Source: Davidsoniella eucalypti
Taxonomy: Eukaryota > Ascomycota > Sordariomycetes > Microascales > Ceratocystidaceae
Direction of reading: 5' to 3'
DNA: 64,000 nt
Assembly: GCA_004009845.1 (NCBI GenBank)
Contig: RMBW01000032.1
Span: 211,864-275,863, forward strand
In this document: piece by piece, positions 30,663 to 42,485 of the stretch
Position numbering within the stretch: the stretch's first letter is position 1
Layout of the letters: every line of letters begins with the position of its first letter
The notes under the pieces: model-generated
Databases searched by the model: none
Told to the model about the DNA's origin: nothing
The model's input: the letters and a program-made list of their open reading frames with translations, nothing else
Translations under genes and position numbers: made by a program

Positions 30663-32490
30663 ATGAAGCAAACTAGAAGACACGAAGCATATACAATACA
30701 ATCATCAAATATGTCTTCTTTTTCCTCGTCTCTTGTCTTACCGGACTCTGCAGCCCAAGAAATGTGCTTGCTTGGTAGCAGATACTCTGGCTTCACTTCC
30801 AACCAGATGCTTCTCGGTGTACGCCCCGTAACTGGCCTTGCGGTGGCAGCAGCTACAAGTGCCCCAGCTGCCGTGGACATCGGATGGCATGCCCCAGCGT
30901 CGTCGGACGTGAACAATCTCACCGAAGCTGTCAATGGGACAGGTGTTTGGGGCTTCATTTACGATGGAAGTACGACACCGGATGATGAATATGGCACGTA
31001 TAACTGGTGCAATATGCCCCATGTGCGGGTAAAAGAGTACCCGCGTGCCGATCCAGCATATGAACTAAGATATGTCGAAGCCGTAAGTGTCTGAGCCTAT
31101 GAACAAAGATAGCGTATCTGTCGTTGTCTGTTTGTTTTGTTGACGAGTCTTTGATATATAAAATACGCCATAGATCCACCGCCATCACAAACGAACGCCG
31201 TATGCATCCAATGCTTTCCCCGTTGAGCCGTACCGGTGGGACTGCGATGACACTGCGCTCTTCTATACCGGCCAGCCTTTGGCCTCTGCTGGACAAGATT
31301 CGTCATCTGGAAACCCCGCAGCTAGAGCCTACTTAGTTGCCTACCAGACATCTCAGAACTACGGGGCAGTTGATGCTGCCGGGTGGCACGGCACTTGTCA
31401 GTTTCCCCAACTCACCGCCGGCGGCCTAGATGACTCGTTTGTCCACGGCGCTGATCTGTACGGCGTGTATCACGACCTGCTCGGATTTCTGCCATCAAGA
31501 ACCGGCTCTTCTTCTCTTGCAGACGGTAAAGCTACCTGGGATACTCAAGTCCAGTTCCGTGTAACCAACAACAAGATCACGAGCCAAGTTGCTGGAATGC
31601 TCATTGCTGGCATGTGGGATCTAGCGCCCGACGCCGTGATTCCGCTACTAGTCGAGCTGGACACGATCGACTCGCTCGAACCCCAGCTCTCGTGCCCTGT
31701 TGGAGATGCGCTCCGAGCCGCTATCAGGTCTACCACGTCAAACTCAGAATGGGCTGCTCATATACAGGCCACACAGAACTTGTACGCCGAGCTAGATGCC
31801 ATCTCTGCTGTACCGGCAGACGACTCTGGCTTCCACGCTAGCTTTGACCACTATTATGACAACTTGTCAGCGCGCCAATGCCATGCCAAGCTGCTGCCTT
31901 GTTGGGGCGACCCCGTGCTATCAGCTGGTTCCTCACAGACGTCGGCCTCCAACAGGTGTATATCGCAGAGCCAGGCCGACGCCGTGTACCGATTGGGCCA
32001 CTGGGAATATTCGCACATGTACCGTGACGCACCAGACTCGCTGGATGCATCAGCAGCTGTATACGGCGTATGGATAGCGACATTAGCGGACCATCTGCGC
32101 GCAGTTGTGGCCGGCCAGAACGAGGTGCTGTATTTCCATAATATTGCCCACGACGGATCTATATCGCTGCTGCTCTCTGTACTACAGATCCGCGAGATGG
32201 TGTGGCCTGGCATGGGCGCCGAGGTGGTCTTTGAGCTGTACCAGAAGAAAACGGCGGCTTCCACGGCGATGGGTTCTACGCATACAAGTGGTTCTGCTGG
32301 GGGGCAAGAGAGTCCGAGTGGCTTCTATATCCGCGTGCTGTTTAGTGGCCAGGTCCTCGTGTCGTCAAATCCGAGCCTTGGGACTATCGATATGGTGCCT
32401 ATCGAAACTCTTCTAGCCTATTTTGACGGGCTGACTGGCCCTGGAGCGTCGCTGGTATATGGCCGGTGTAATGGATCGATCCCACTGTAG
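30663..32490 (+). CDS. Histidine acid phosphatase (histidine phosphatase superfamily, branch 2)
   Basis: Two exons, 30663-31082 and 31174-32490, with a 91 nt phase-0 intron (GTAAGT donor, TAG acceptor) joining RYVEA to IHRHHKRTPYASN. From the first ATG the protein has 578 residues. The phosphate-binding motif is RHHKRTP, with His144 as the predicted nucleophile. The C-terminal HD motif of the family appears as AHDGS (His466, Asp467). Other family sequence includes YNWCNMPHVR before the intron and RWDCDDTALF after it. Such enzymes hydrolyse phosphomonoesters, phytate among them. Two later in-frame ATGs, 30711 (MSSFSSS) and 30807 (MLLGVRPVTGLAV), are good alternatives. The last opens a moderately hydrophobic stretch that might act as a signal sequence. 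Several out-of-frame ATGs occur between 30580 and 30645, which disfavours a far-upstream start site. Confidence 0.85.
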
Positions 32491-34550
32491 AATGATATAA
32501 TTAAAGATATAGCACGCTCTATAAACATCAAACAGTATTCAACATTTCTCAAATACTAAGGTTGTACAACTAGCTATACGTTGCCTGTAATATAAGGACC
32601 GGATAGTCGGATACAGGGAAAACAAAACATGCTTTGGATGGGACGGAACAGCAGAGTTTTAGACAATATCAAGACTTGACTTGTTAAACTACGTAGAAGA
32701 TAGGCTGTGTGTAGGACTCGTATTTCTCCATACATGGGGAAATTCTCCGCCGAGAAATGTCTGGATAAATGTATCCGTCATGTCTTAGATAATTCCGTCC
32801 TCTATCTCCGTCACCGTTTATCTGATATACATATGTCAGCTAGCAGCTGCCTTTTATCAGGGCCGACTTACTCTGCTTTGGGGGAGGATGAATTACACTG
32901 TAGCTACATAAGTCGAGGCTTAGAATGAAGATGTATATCATTTACTCTGTCAATCACTACCCCAACATGAATCTCTGATTGAAAATATTCCGATGAAAGT
33001 GCCTGGAATCGGAAACAGCGTTCTTTATGAAACAGGCTTTCGAGACAATTCGTGCATGCAATATCTATTGCCTCGGTATTTTTCCTCTCCCTCTTTCGTT
33101 ACTGGACTATGGGTATATAGAAATCTATTTTACGAAATGATGACGTCCAAAGTTTCTATACTTACTTTATCGTAGCATCTAGAGTCACATAGAGATACTA
33201 CACAAGGCAGAAAAGACAAAAGATATCCAAGAAAAAAGAAACCGATAGCACTATCGTGACTTTTTGAAACAAGATTCTCGTAACCCCGTGATTCACGATG
33301 TTGCCTGTTGCATAAAGTCATGCGGCATTTGCAACTGTAGTACGAGTAGGAAAGCTTTGCACCTTATGGTTAAATTCTTCATGCTCTCTGCCTTCTTTCA
33401 GCGTCGTATTATTCATGCTGTTGTCAAACTAGCACTTTTGCACTTTCTTTTTGTTTTAGTCTGCCATGTCCATATTAGTGTTGGTCTTTTGTTTCTGATC
33501 GTCAGTACCACCTACTTACATACCAACATATACATGCAACCACATCATCTTCTAGCCCCATGTTAGGTGGTCAGTCTTGGAACCAAGTTTATGTATCTGA
33601 ACAAGGAATAACTCTTGAAACATAGGACAATGATATACCGAGCAAGCCACTATCGGTGATCTGCTATGGGTTTACTGATGATACGAATAGTGTGCTCAGA
33701 TGTCAAGATCTCGCTGTGCCCAGTGTCTTTTACTGTTGCCAGATCGCCATGGCCAATGGTAGCTGGCTCAATAAAGTAGGGCTAGCAAGACAGACAACAA
33801 CGTCCCATTTTTTGGCTGTCAAAGGCGGATTGAGTTGCCAGAAACAGCTGGTGATTTTGAATTCAAAGCCTCCTACTATATAATAAAATAAAGAAGCTAT
33901 ATTGTCTGAGCCGCCACCTGCTATACAGGTCTGAGTCGAGCCAGTAACATGTCATAACTACCACCAGTCCTGTTCCTTTTTGGGGTGTGTGTTCCTTTCG
34001 AACTTGTCTTGTTTCCTTTCCCGCCTAATATAGCAACGTCAATAATTTAATAATTGGACAGATGTCCAGCGCATGTGTCCAGAAAGAGAAGGAAAGGAGG
34101 GGGTGTCATTTGAAATGGGCCGCGGAAAAGGGAAAAGGGCGACTCATTACAGCAAGGACAAACGAACAGAAAGAAGGAAAGGCTGATGCAATTAATTCCT
34201 CACTTTGCTAGCCGATACGTAGGTACATGAAGTGTTCATGGAGGAGGGCTTATACTACTATACTTGGTGAACGATTACGCATTGGTCTACACCTCAAACA
34301 AGCAATCGTGATAGGAGAAGAAAAGAGGGAGAAAGGACGTGCCAGCCATTCTGTAGGCTGGATGTATGATATCACCACATACCATCATATATAATCCACA
34401 TATAGCCAAGATACCACCGCCTGTATAGGCGAGCTGTAAGATAGACGCTCCGGTGACGAAAGTAGCAGTATACGTAGTAGCAGCTCCATCCGCCGTAGCA
34501 TTGCTAGGACTTGTATCACTATAGCATAGCCATCATATAGCCATACAACA

Positions 34551-34567
34551 CCCCCCCCCCCCCCCCC
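34551..34567. repeat. Poly-C homopolymer (17 C)
   Basis: An uninterrupted C17 tract on the + strand in an otherwise AT-rich spacer. Its length should be treated with caution, because homopolymers are prone to sequencing error. Confidence 0.8.
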
Positions 34568-37306
34568 TAAAGAAGACGAATTATGAGAGAGATCACTTTG
34601 CTGGAGACCAAACCTGTCGCATCACACTTGTAGATTGGCCATCCGATTCGGTAGAATGACCTACAATATGTACCTAAGATGAAGTGGCAATAGAAAATAA
34701 AAGCTACGAGGCAAAAGAAAGGCCGAGCTGACGATATAGTAATAATGGAACAAAAAGGGACCTTTTCACTGTTCACTAACCGGAATATGAAAAAAAAAGA
34801 CTTCATGTTACAAAATGACCATGTACTGATACTTATTCTTTCAAGCTGTCAGCTAGCAATGATCTAGTTTGGGCACTACTGAGAATGTCTTTATAGTGTA
34901 CGGCTAACACGGTTGCCGGCTTTAGGACACCGAAAGACGTGAATAATAGAATAACGACCAAGAACAAAGCCTTTCGATACGAGCACCCTAGTAACAAATA
35001 CCAGTACATAATCATTTTGCAAAATGAAGTCACGAGCGGTTGAATTTAAAAACTACTACAAACTTGAGCTTATCGGGGTCTTAAAACTGCCCCCCAAACA
35101 TTGATATACTAGGCTTCATTATAAGAAGTGATAACAAGACGCAATCAGTTTTCAAGGTCACCGGAATTCTTCTTGGGCAGATACAAACATGCCTTTCTTA
35201 AAAATAAATAAAAAATGATAATAAAAGGTACCGGTTCCAAAAGGTGACAAACAAGAGACAGGAGAAAGAACAAAAAAGATGCACAAGTGCCTAGGCACAG
35301 ACTAGTTTTCTGCAGTTTGCTTTTACTTTCAAGATTAAGAAATCTATAGGCTCATAAGTTTGGTACTTTTTTTTTCTCGTTTCCTTGGCCACAGTAAAAA
35401 GAAAAGGAAAGAAGAAAAAAAAGTAACCTCGATCTTAGATTAAAGGATAAAGGAGGAAACAAAAGATAGAAGAAAATTAATCAAGCAAGCACTACCTCTT
35501 CGTATATCATCGTCATAGTGACCCCCAAAAAGAGTAACGACTAATAATACTTAGTACACATATCGTATAAGAAATTTATTGGAAAAGGCCAACAGGGTCA
35601 CACAACTTACTAAGTCTCCACTGCTAAGGCTAAACTTGCCAAGTAGTTGTACTTCATAGCGAGCTAAAACATAGTCATAAGATATGCTTGCAGAATTCAC
35701 GTCATTTTCACCCTTGCTTGAGGCATTGCTAAACTTCGGCTAAGAAGCTACGATCAGAAAACCTTCATGAAAACAATAACTAAATAAGAACCCCTTCTCT
35801 CCAAATTAGCCTTTCAGTCGGTGGGGAAAAAAAAGTCACGATTTATAGAGTATGTGAGAAAGCCTCATCTCTTCCTTTCTTGGTCAAAGTGTCGAAGAAA
35901 AAAAAAGTAGAGAGCAATTCTTGTACAAGGATCTCTCTAAGTTTGCTTCTGACGCAATGGGACAAGAAAGGCCCATCAACGACGAGGCAATGCTAGAACA
36001 TCATCAGATGCCGGAAATAGTTGCGAACGGGCGGCTGAGGCAACAAAACGAGAGATAGAAAGAGAGAAAACATCAAGGAGTCTTCTAGTAAGCTAAACAA
36101 GTTGGCAAGCATAAGATGAAAGAAGGACCAAAAGTACTTGTTTAGCATTCCGTATTGATTTTGTGTCTTTATTCTTCTTTTTTCTCTTATAATCCAGCTA
36201 AAGGGTTTTTTGTAGAAAGCTCGGCGCTAAGCAATTTGTTCTGCCTTGTCATCTTTCCACATGCCAGCTAACTTTTCTATTCTCTTCTTTTCTCGATTAT
36301 ATTGGTTCTCTCTAGGAATTTGTCTGGGAAAAAACTTACTGCAAACTAGTACATACAAGGCCTAGAACTAAAATCAAAGTATAGGAAAACATATAGATAA
36401 TAATAAACAAAAAAAAATAGCTTATCGGTCCGGTATAGGGGGCAAAGCCATGTACAAAATAAGAGGGCCAAAGAAAAAAAAGAAAAAGGGAAACGTTTCA
36501 CGAGAATTTTACTTTTTAGAGCCATAGCAGGGGCTTTTGCCGACAGATGTTTTGGCCACAAATGAAGCCGCAATAGGCATAGCTAAGTTCATAGGAGGTA
36601 TGACACGAGGTAGATTATCTAAGACTTTGCAATAATGCTGAAGAACTTGGCTTTGGGAACTCACTACCTAACTCATTCTTTGCAAAATCTCAAGGGTCAT
36701 TCACCATCGTCATCGTATCAATGGCCACCGACTCAATAGTATTGGTAGCAGAAGTTAAACCAGCTTAGTCGATAGAAAACATAGAAGAAAACTGCAAAGT
36801 TCGAATTTTTGGTGACTGGGATTGCCTCTGTAACGATGCCCGAAATCAGGAAACTGGGGAACGGCTTGGCGAAAGCTAAGCGCAAGGTCTATCCTAGCTA
36901 ACGATGCCGTGCCCTTCTCAATTACGTCAGGGCTTTGGTCGAGAGTGTCAACGAAAATGGAAGAGAATACATATGTAAGAAGGCCAGGACCAGATATCGT
37001 AGCGTGACAGCGGTTTCGGTGTATATATTTCAGATATGCGTATCTTTTAGAGGTGACTAAAAAAGGCTTCAGGATGATAAAATGCAATGGTGTATGCAGG
37101 CTCACTTATGCCGACATACATATCTGTAGATGGTCCAAACAGCACCAGGCCAGGGTCACATGTGCGCCGATGAGGGTGTGTGGGGGATGTTGGTACGGCC
37201 TAATAGATGCTGGAGCGCTAGCCCAGCTACAGCCTACTTATATTCTTCGGGGCTTTTTTTTCTTTCTTGCTTCTCTTAGTCCTAACTTTGTTTGGCTTCA
37301 TAGCAA

Positions 37307-37328
37307 CAAACAAACAAACAAACAAACA
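37307..37328. repeat. (CAAA)n microsatellite
   Basis: About five and a half CAAA units in a non-coding spacer. Confidence 0.8.
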
Positions 37329-40300
37329 ACAGTAGGTTTCTTTCTCGATATGTAAAACCCGTCCCAGCTGAGGAGGTCCCACAGCATTGTCGTTGATTTC
37401 AGCCAAACTGGGCTTAGTGGCGGCTCAGGATCAACACATGTGTAGCATGGCGGGTGGAGCGTGGTTTTTTTTCTCTTCTATCTTGTTTACCAATATAGGA
37501 TCCTCTGATAGTACAAATGCATTGCAAGGTTATGATGATGAGAATAACTTTGCCTGATTCCGTCATTCCGTTGTTGAGCGACAGGGGATCGTGATAAGGT
37601 GATGATAAAGAAACTGTCCGGCGAAACGTTTATAGTGAGGAAGAAACGGCAACAAGGAGGGCCAAAGCTATGTTTAAAAAAAAATGAGGTGGTTGATAAA
37701 TGGAGAAGCGCTACAGTATCAGCAGCGTAAATGCGACCAACAACAGGCCATACTGAGCGATGATGTTATGTACATGTGTACAATATATCTGTACAATACG
37801 TGACCTCTACTGGTATATACTTACTATTGAGCCAGGTTTGCCATCTCATCAAACAAAACTTGCTCTCACATGCAGGATAGGAAATGGATGGGATGACATG
37901 GAGTTTAGGTCTAGAAAAAGGGCATTTCTAATATCGGATCATCATGAAGGGCCCGTGAATGCCACGAAAAAATAGGCATGAGGCTATCAATACATATAAA
38001 CTTCCAGGAGGTCCGTGGCTTGATGGGTCGGTTGGTTCGTAGAAAAAAAGCCGTCTAGATTTAAGAAAAGGCCTTTTGGGACGCTTGGTCTGGAGATCGG
38101 TCAGAGTTCATGACTATTTCCTGTCTTTTGTCTTCTTCGTAGACATTTGTTTGTTTATTTTGTGTGTGCCTTGTATCCACAGCTTAGCAATCTGTCGCCC
38201 TGTGGATATTGAGATGCGTATGCATGTACATATACTATGGATATATCCCGAAATTCTAACTCAAGGCAACTGCTCTTTCTGGTCCTATCCAAGCAAGCAA
38301 TGGTCCGCACCCCGCGCCGGCGTCTTTTGATGACCACAGCTCAGTTGGCCTCTCATATTAAATGAGGGGAAGGGGTTAGTTTTAATCTTGGCTCACCTTT
38401 GTCGACTCCTAAAAGGGACTTTAGGCCACATAAGCAGCAAAGAAAGCCTTCGAAAAAGGACTGCCATCGGGCATCTTGTCCATCTCGATTCCATTGTTCC
38501 TTGCGTTGCCTTGCTTGCTTGTCTTGTCTATCTGATAATCAATATCGCTTTGATATGTCGGTGTTGGTAGTACGTGCAACATGTGCATAAGCGCATAAAT
38601 CCGTCGAAAAAAACGTTGATGCAACCACAAAACTTACCGACTAACCCTTGCAATCACACCCTCCTCGGAACTCCAATAAACCCGCCCTTCACCCTTTATA
38701 GCGCAACCAAATGCGGCTAAGTTGAGTCAGTACAACTAAATTCTTACAGCCCAAACGACTTGATATCTCATCGAATGCACATTTTCGAATTGGAGACGCG
38801 CCTGTTTTATCGTGACCTAGGTGCAAGACCACCCAATTACGGACCGGCGTTACAGCAAGTGGGCGATATGATGGTAGAGACAGACTGACGCTAATGCACC
38901 TGGGTGGCTTGCCATATGCATATTGTAGTGGTTAGATCAGTCAGACAGTCAGATATGTAGATTATCCTTTACTCCACTAGATCGAAGTTGGAATGAGTCC
39001 AGCTAAAATCTTGGCTTGCTATGACGAGAGCTTGGTTTTATCCGGGTGTAATTCCCACTGCTGTTTTGGGACTTGAGAAACGACATGAACCCCGACCCCA
39101 AATTTGCCATTCACGAAGCTAAGGCAGAGAGCCAGTACGATACTAGACCGGCAGGGTTAAGAAATGAGAAGATGAAGAAAGAGGATGTTCATTAAGGAAC
39201 AGACGTAGGTATCATCGACCCCGTTGACAAACGAACGAGAAACCAAGGTCCAGAGAAGGAGGGAAGAAGAAAACAGGTGGAGGTGGTGCCGATAAGCTAA
39301 GAGTCGAAGTTGTTTCGTCGTGCCGCACCAAGCCAAGGTTCTACAGAAACGTGCCATCACAAACAAAACAAAAACTTTGCCTGAATAGTCTCATATACCA
39401 AGAGTTGATAAGCTATAACAGCATGGTAGCACTAAGCATAAATATATATGATAGATATATATATCTGTAAGTAAGATGCCAACTAACAATAGGCTTTGGG
39501 CCTTTTATTTACATTTATATCTATTTTTCTAGTCATGTTTCTTTTCTCGTCAAGAAAGCTCGCAATCGGCTAGCGAGCCTGTGTACACCTGTCTTAGAAA
39601 CCGAACAGAGCGCTCGATACGGGGTCATTGACAATTGATCACTTTGTTAATTTAGTGGTATTGGGTGGCTGAATGCATGGCGATGGTATGCTTAAGGTGA
39701 GCCTCAACAGCGGGCAGTCTCAGGTACCAGGTACATACAGAACATGACGGTAAGGCTAATAGCAAAGAAGAAGAATAAAAGATATTGCTTTTTCTTTCCC
39801 TCGGCTTCGAGTCCGGGCAAGAATCAGACATCAGCCGAGTTTGCCAGCGAACCAGACAAACGGCCTCGTAGTATTTAGAAAAAAAGGTCATATTTCCTGG
39901 GTTGGATTCTGTAGCTATAACCATCGGTTTTTCCCTTCCATCTTCATTTTCCTGCAGCGGGGAGCGGAAAGAAAGGATTGCTGACCACATACTAGTACAT
40001 ACTAGTATATGGCCGAGAAAATAGTCTGGGACGGAGAGGGGTTTCTTGATTATTCTCGTCGCTTCTTCTTCCTCACATGTTCCCCGTTTTGCCTGTATTG
40101 AACTTCCCTCTCCCTGCTTCTACTAGGCGAACAAAAATAAGGCACACCATGCAACGTAGGACGCAGGATAGGACGCAGCATAAGTACATATAGGATGATG
40201 TGAGCAGGACTGAATCTGGCACCGCACCGTGGCGTCCCAAAGATGAAAGATGGATGGGACGCATGGTTTTGTTACTACACACCCTGTACATACAGATATT

Positions 40301-41296
40301 AGTTTACATATACATATCCAAATTCAACTAGTTAGTTATATATCCACCGAGGCTCTTTTGCTCCATTCCGATCCATCTCCAGTTTATGCCTTGCCTGACC
40401 CCCCCAATCGCGCTTCCTTTTTCTCAGCGAAATATGTGAAAAAAATGACAAGAATAATTATGCAAGGTTCACTTTGTGGTAGTTACAAAGTACAGCCCAG
40501 CAAAGTGCAAAGACTCTTGGAAGCGTCGCTAACTGTCGATTTCTTTTCCTGTACGCCTTTTTATTTTCCCTTGTTTATGTTTTAAAGGTCTTGGCCGGTG
40601 CGATACGGCAAATTATCCACAATAGCTCCGCTTTTGCGCTGAAAGCTTGATCGGCTTCTTTAATTTGTACTTGTTGTGACTTTGCCCCCAAGTTTGTCAC
40701 TGCTTGGCCTTTGTTAGGGCGGATTTGACTGTCTTTGTGCTGGTAGACTTAGAGCTAACATGCACTAAAAACAGCCACTAAACAAACCAGCCCTGGCAAG
40801 AAAAAAAACCCTCCAGGTGCTAAGGCAGCCTAGTGCTGGTGCGTTTTTTATATATAAATATATTTTATTTGGGTTTTTTTTTCACTAAATCATTAGGGAA
40901 ACGCTCTTTTTACAGCACTTCCGCCCCAGGTTGCTTGCATATTAACTTTGAAATTAGATGGTTCGTGGTTATGGCTTAGGTGTAAAGAGTTGAAATCTGC
41001 CTGTATGATTCGCCTGTGATCACACCACCCCCATCTTACGCATGTGAGATTGAGAGATCAGCAGCAGCAAGTAACGTTGATCGATAAAGACACATTTATA
41101 TAGCATATTTTGATATAGTGTGTCTTGTATATACATGATCATGTGCAATAAAAGTAAAAAAAAAAAGCTTTGATACTAGCTAGTCTACGCCGTTTACCAA
41201 GTCTAGAAACAGCCGGCGGCTGTATTCTCAGGAATTCAATTTCGCAGGCTTTCGAAAACTACAGACCAAAACATACTTGATATTGAGTGTTGAAAG

Positions 41297-41815
41297 ATTA
41301 TGTTGGGACTTTGTACTTCAGCACAAATAACAGGGGACTTAGCCCACCAAAGACTAAGTACTTCTCACTTACTCTTCGAAAGCTGCCAGCTGGCAAAGTG
41401 CCATAAATTATTTATTTCTTTTGTCACCATATCAACATTTTTTTCCTAATTTTTATTTATTTATTTTACATACATAATACATTATCCATTATATTCCTCT
41501 ATAATGCTGCTCTCTGGCTGAGTCTGACGCTGATATCTTCAACATAGATGATAATAAGGCTATTTATCCAATCATGCAGGCAGCTGATGCTCTGGCTTTA
41601 GTAGCGGAAGACTACTGTCTATGGTCTGGTTTTGTCGAGAAGGTTTTAGTTACATTTTTACATCTTTTCTGTGGACATCAAATACATTCTGGAAGCTTTT
41701 GGAATACATGTATATGCTTATATCTTCATAAGATTAATAAATAAAAAACGTACTTTGCCAGCTGGCAGCTTTTGAAGACCCTCTGCTATTTGTGCTGAAG
41801 TACAAGTCCCATAAT
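41297..41815. mobile_element. Inverted-repeat element, MITE-like or foldback candidate (519 bp)
   Basis: The left arm (41297-41399) and right arm (41752-41815) are inverted copies of each other with a roughly 40 bp extra segment in the left arm. Exact matches are a 17-mer (GTACTTCAGCACAAATA at 41313-41329, inverse at 41787-41803) and a 21-mer (41379-41399, inverse at 41752-41772). GGGACTT and ATTATG also match at the outer ends. The 21-mer contains the self-palindrome TGCCAGCTGGCA. The interior is about 350 bp, AT-rich at its edges, with a coding-like frame in the middle. No transposase and no clear target-site duplication were found, so class and activity are uncertain. Confidence 0.6.
41505..41744 (+). 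pseudogene. Coding-like frame inside the inverted-repeat element
   Basis: Open for 79 codons after a TAA, with one internal ATG at 41574 (56 residues). The first half reads like ordinary protein (AESDADIFNIDDNKAIYP, AADALALVAEDYCLWSGF), while the remainder after about 41643 looks random. It may be a captured gene fragment or an exon ending near the GAGAAG at 41637-41642. No family recognised. Confidence 0.2.
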
Positions 41816-42485
41816 GCTCTACGTTTGATCGGTTTCCTCCTAGGCGGCTCTGAAACCTCCTGGCCTAACTACGCCATTTTCGCATATAACTGGCAGAGAA
41901 TGAACCAAAACTTGCATCTTTTGTAGGTCTGGATCAAACCCCTTCCATTGAACCCTTGGAGGGCGTTGCGTATTTGCTGCTGATACAACTAAAACGTTGG
42001 CACATCGCTTTTGGCTACCGATATTTATCTATGTTTGTGTACTTGTACTTTGTTTCTGGCCGGCTTTGGAAGAACCGGAATGAGAGTAGTCTATCTATGA
42101 GTGTTTCGTAAGTTGATTTCCTATGCATATGTGTATGGGTTAGATTTTGTGCCGTCTAAGAAGATAAATTCACAGCCCAAACAAACAAACAAATGTCGAA
42201 CGCAAGAAAAAAAAAAACCTAAAAAAACTCAGCTGAAGCAACACCCCCCACCCCCCCAAAGGAGTGTTCCTTATTTGTGTAGAACCGTTACTACGACTCC
42301 TGGCTGACTCCAACACAGACACCAAACCAGCGCCCTAAACCTAGGCCTAAGTTAATGGTAACAACAGCGGTAAAAAAAAAAGTGTCAATACATGATAGCG
42401 GTAGTGACCTGCAGTTTTAGGTCGGAGTGCCCGTTCCAACGGACAGACTAGACAGCGCAATTCCAGCCTGGAGCAATATATGATG
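41816..42485. other. Spacer between the inverted-repeat element and the long leader
   Basis: Contains (CAAA)-like units near 42180-42193, a C-rich run near 42242-42258 and ordinary ATG frequency. No gene seen. The core promoter of the polyQ-protein gene may begin at the right end. Confidence 0.4.

Larger units (their letters stand above)
32491..41296. other. 8.8 kb gene-free AT-rich region
   Basis: I find no frame longer than about 115 codons with a plausible protein composition on either strand. Contents are homopolymer runs (17 C at 34551-34567), A-rich tracts, a (CAAA)n microsatellite at 37307-37328 and paired ACTAGT sites near 39990-40005. No tRNA box pairs were seen. Confidence 0.45.
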
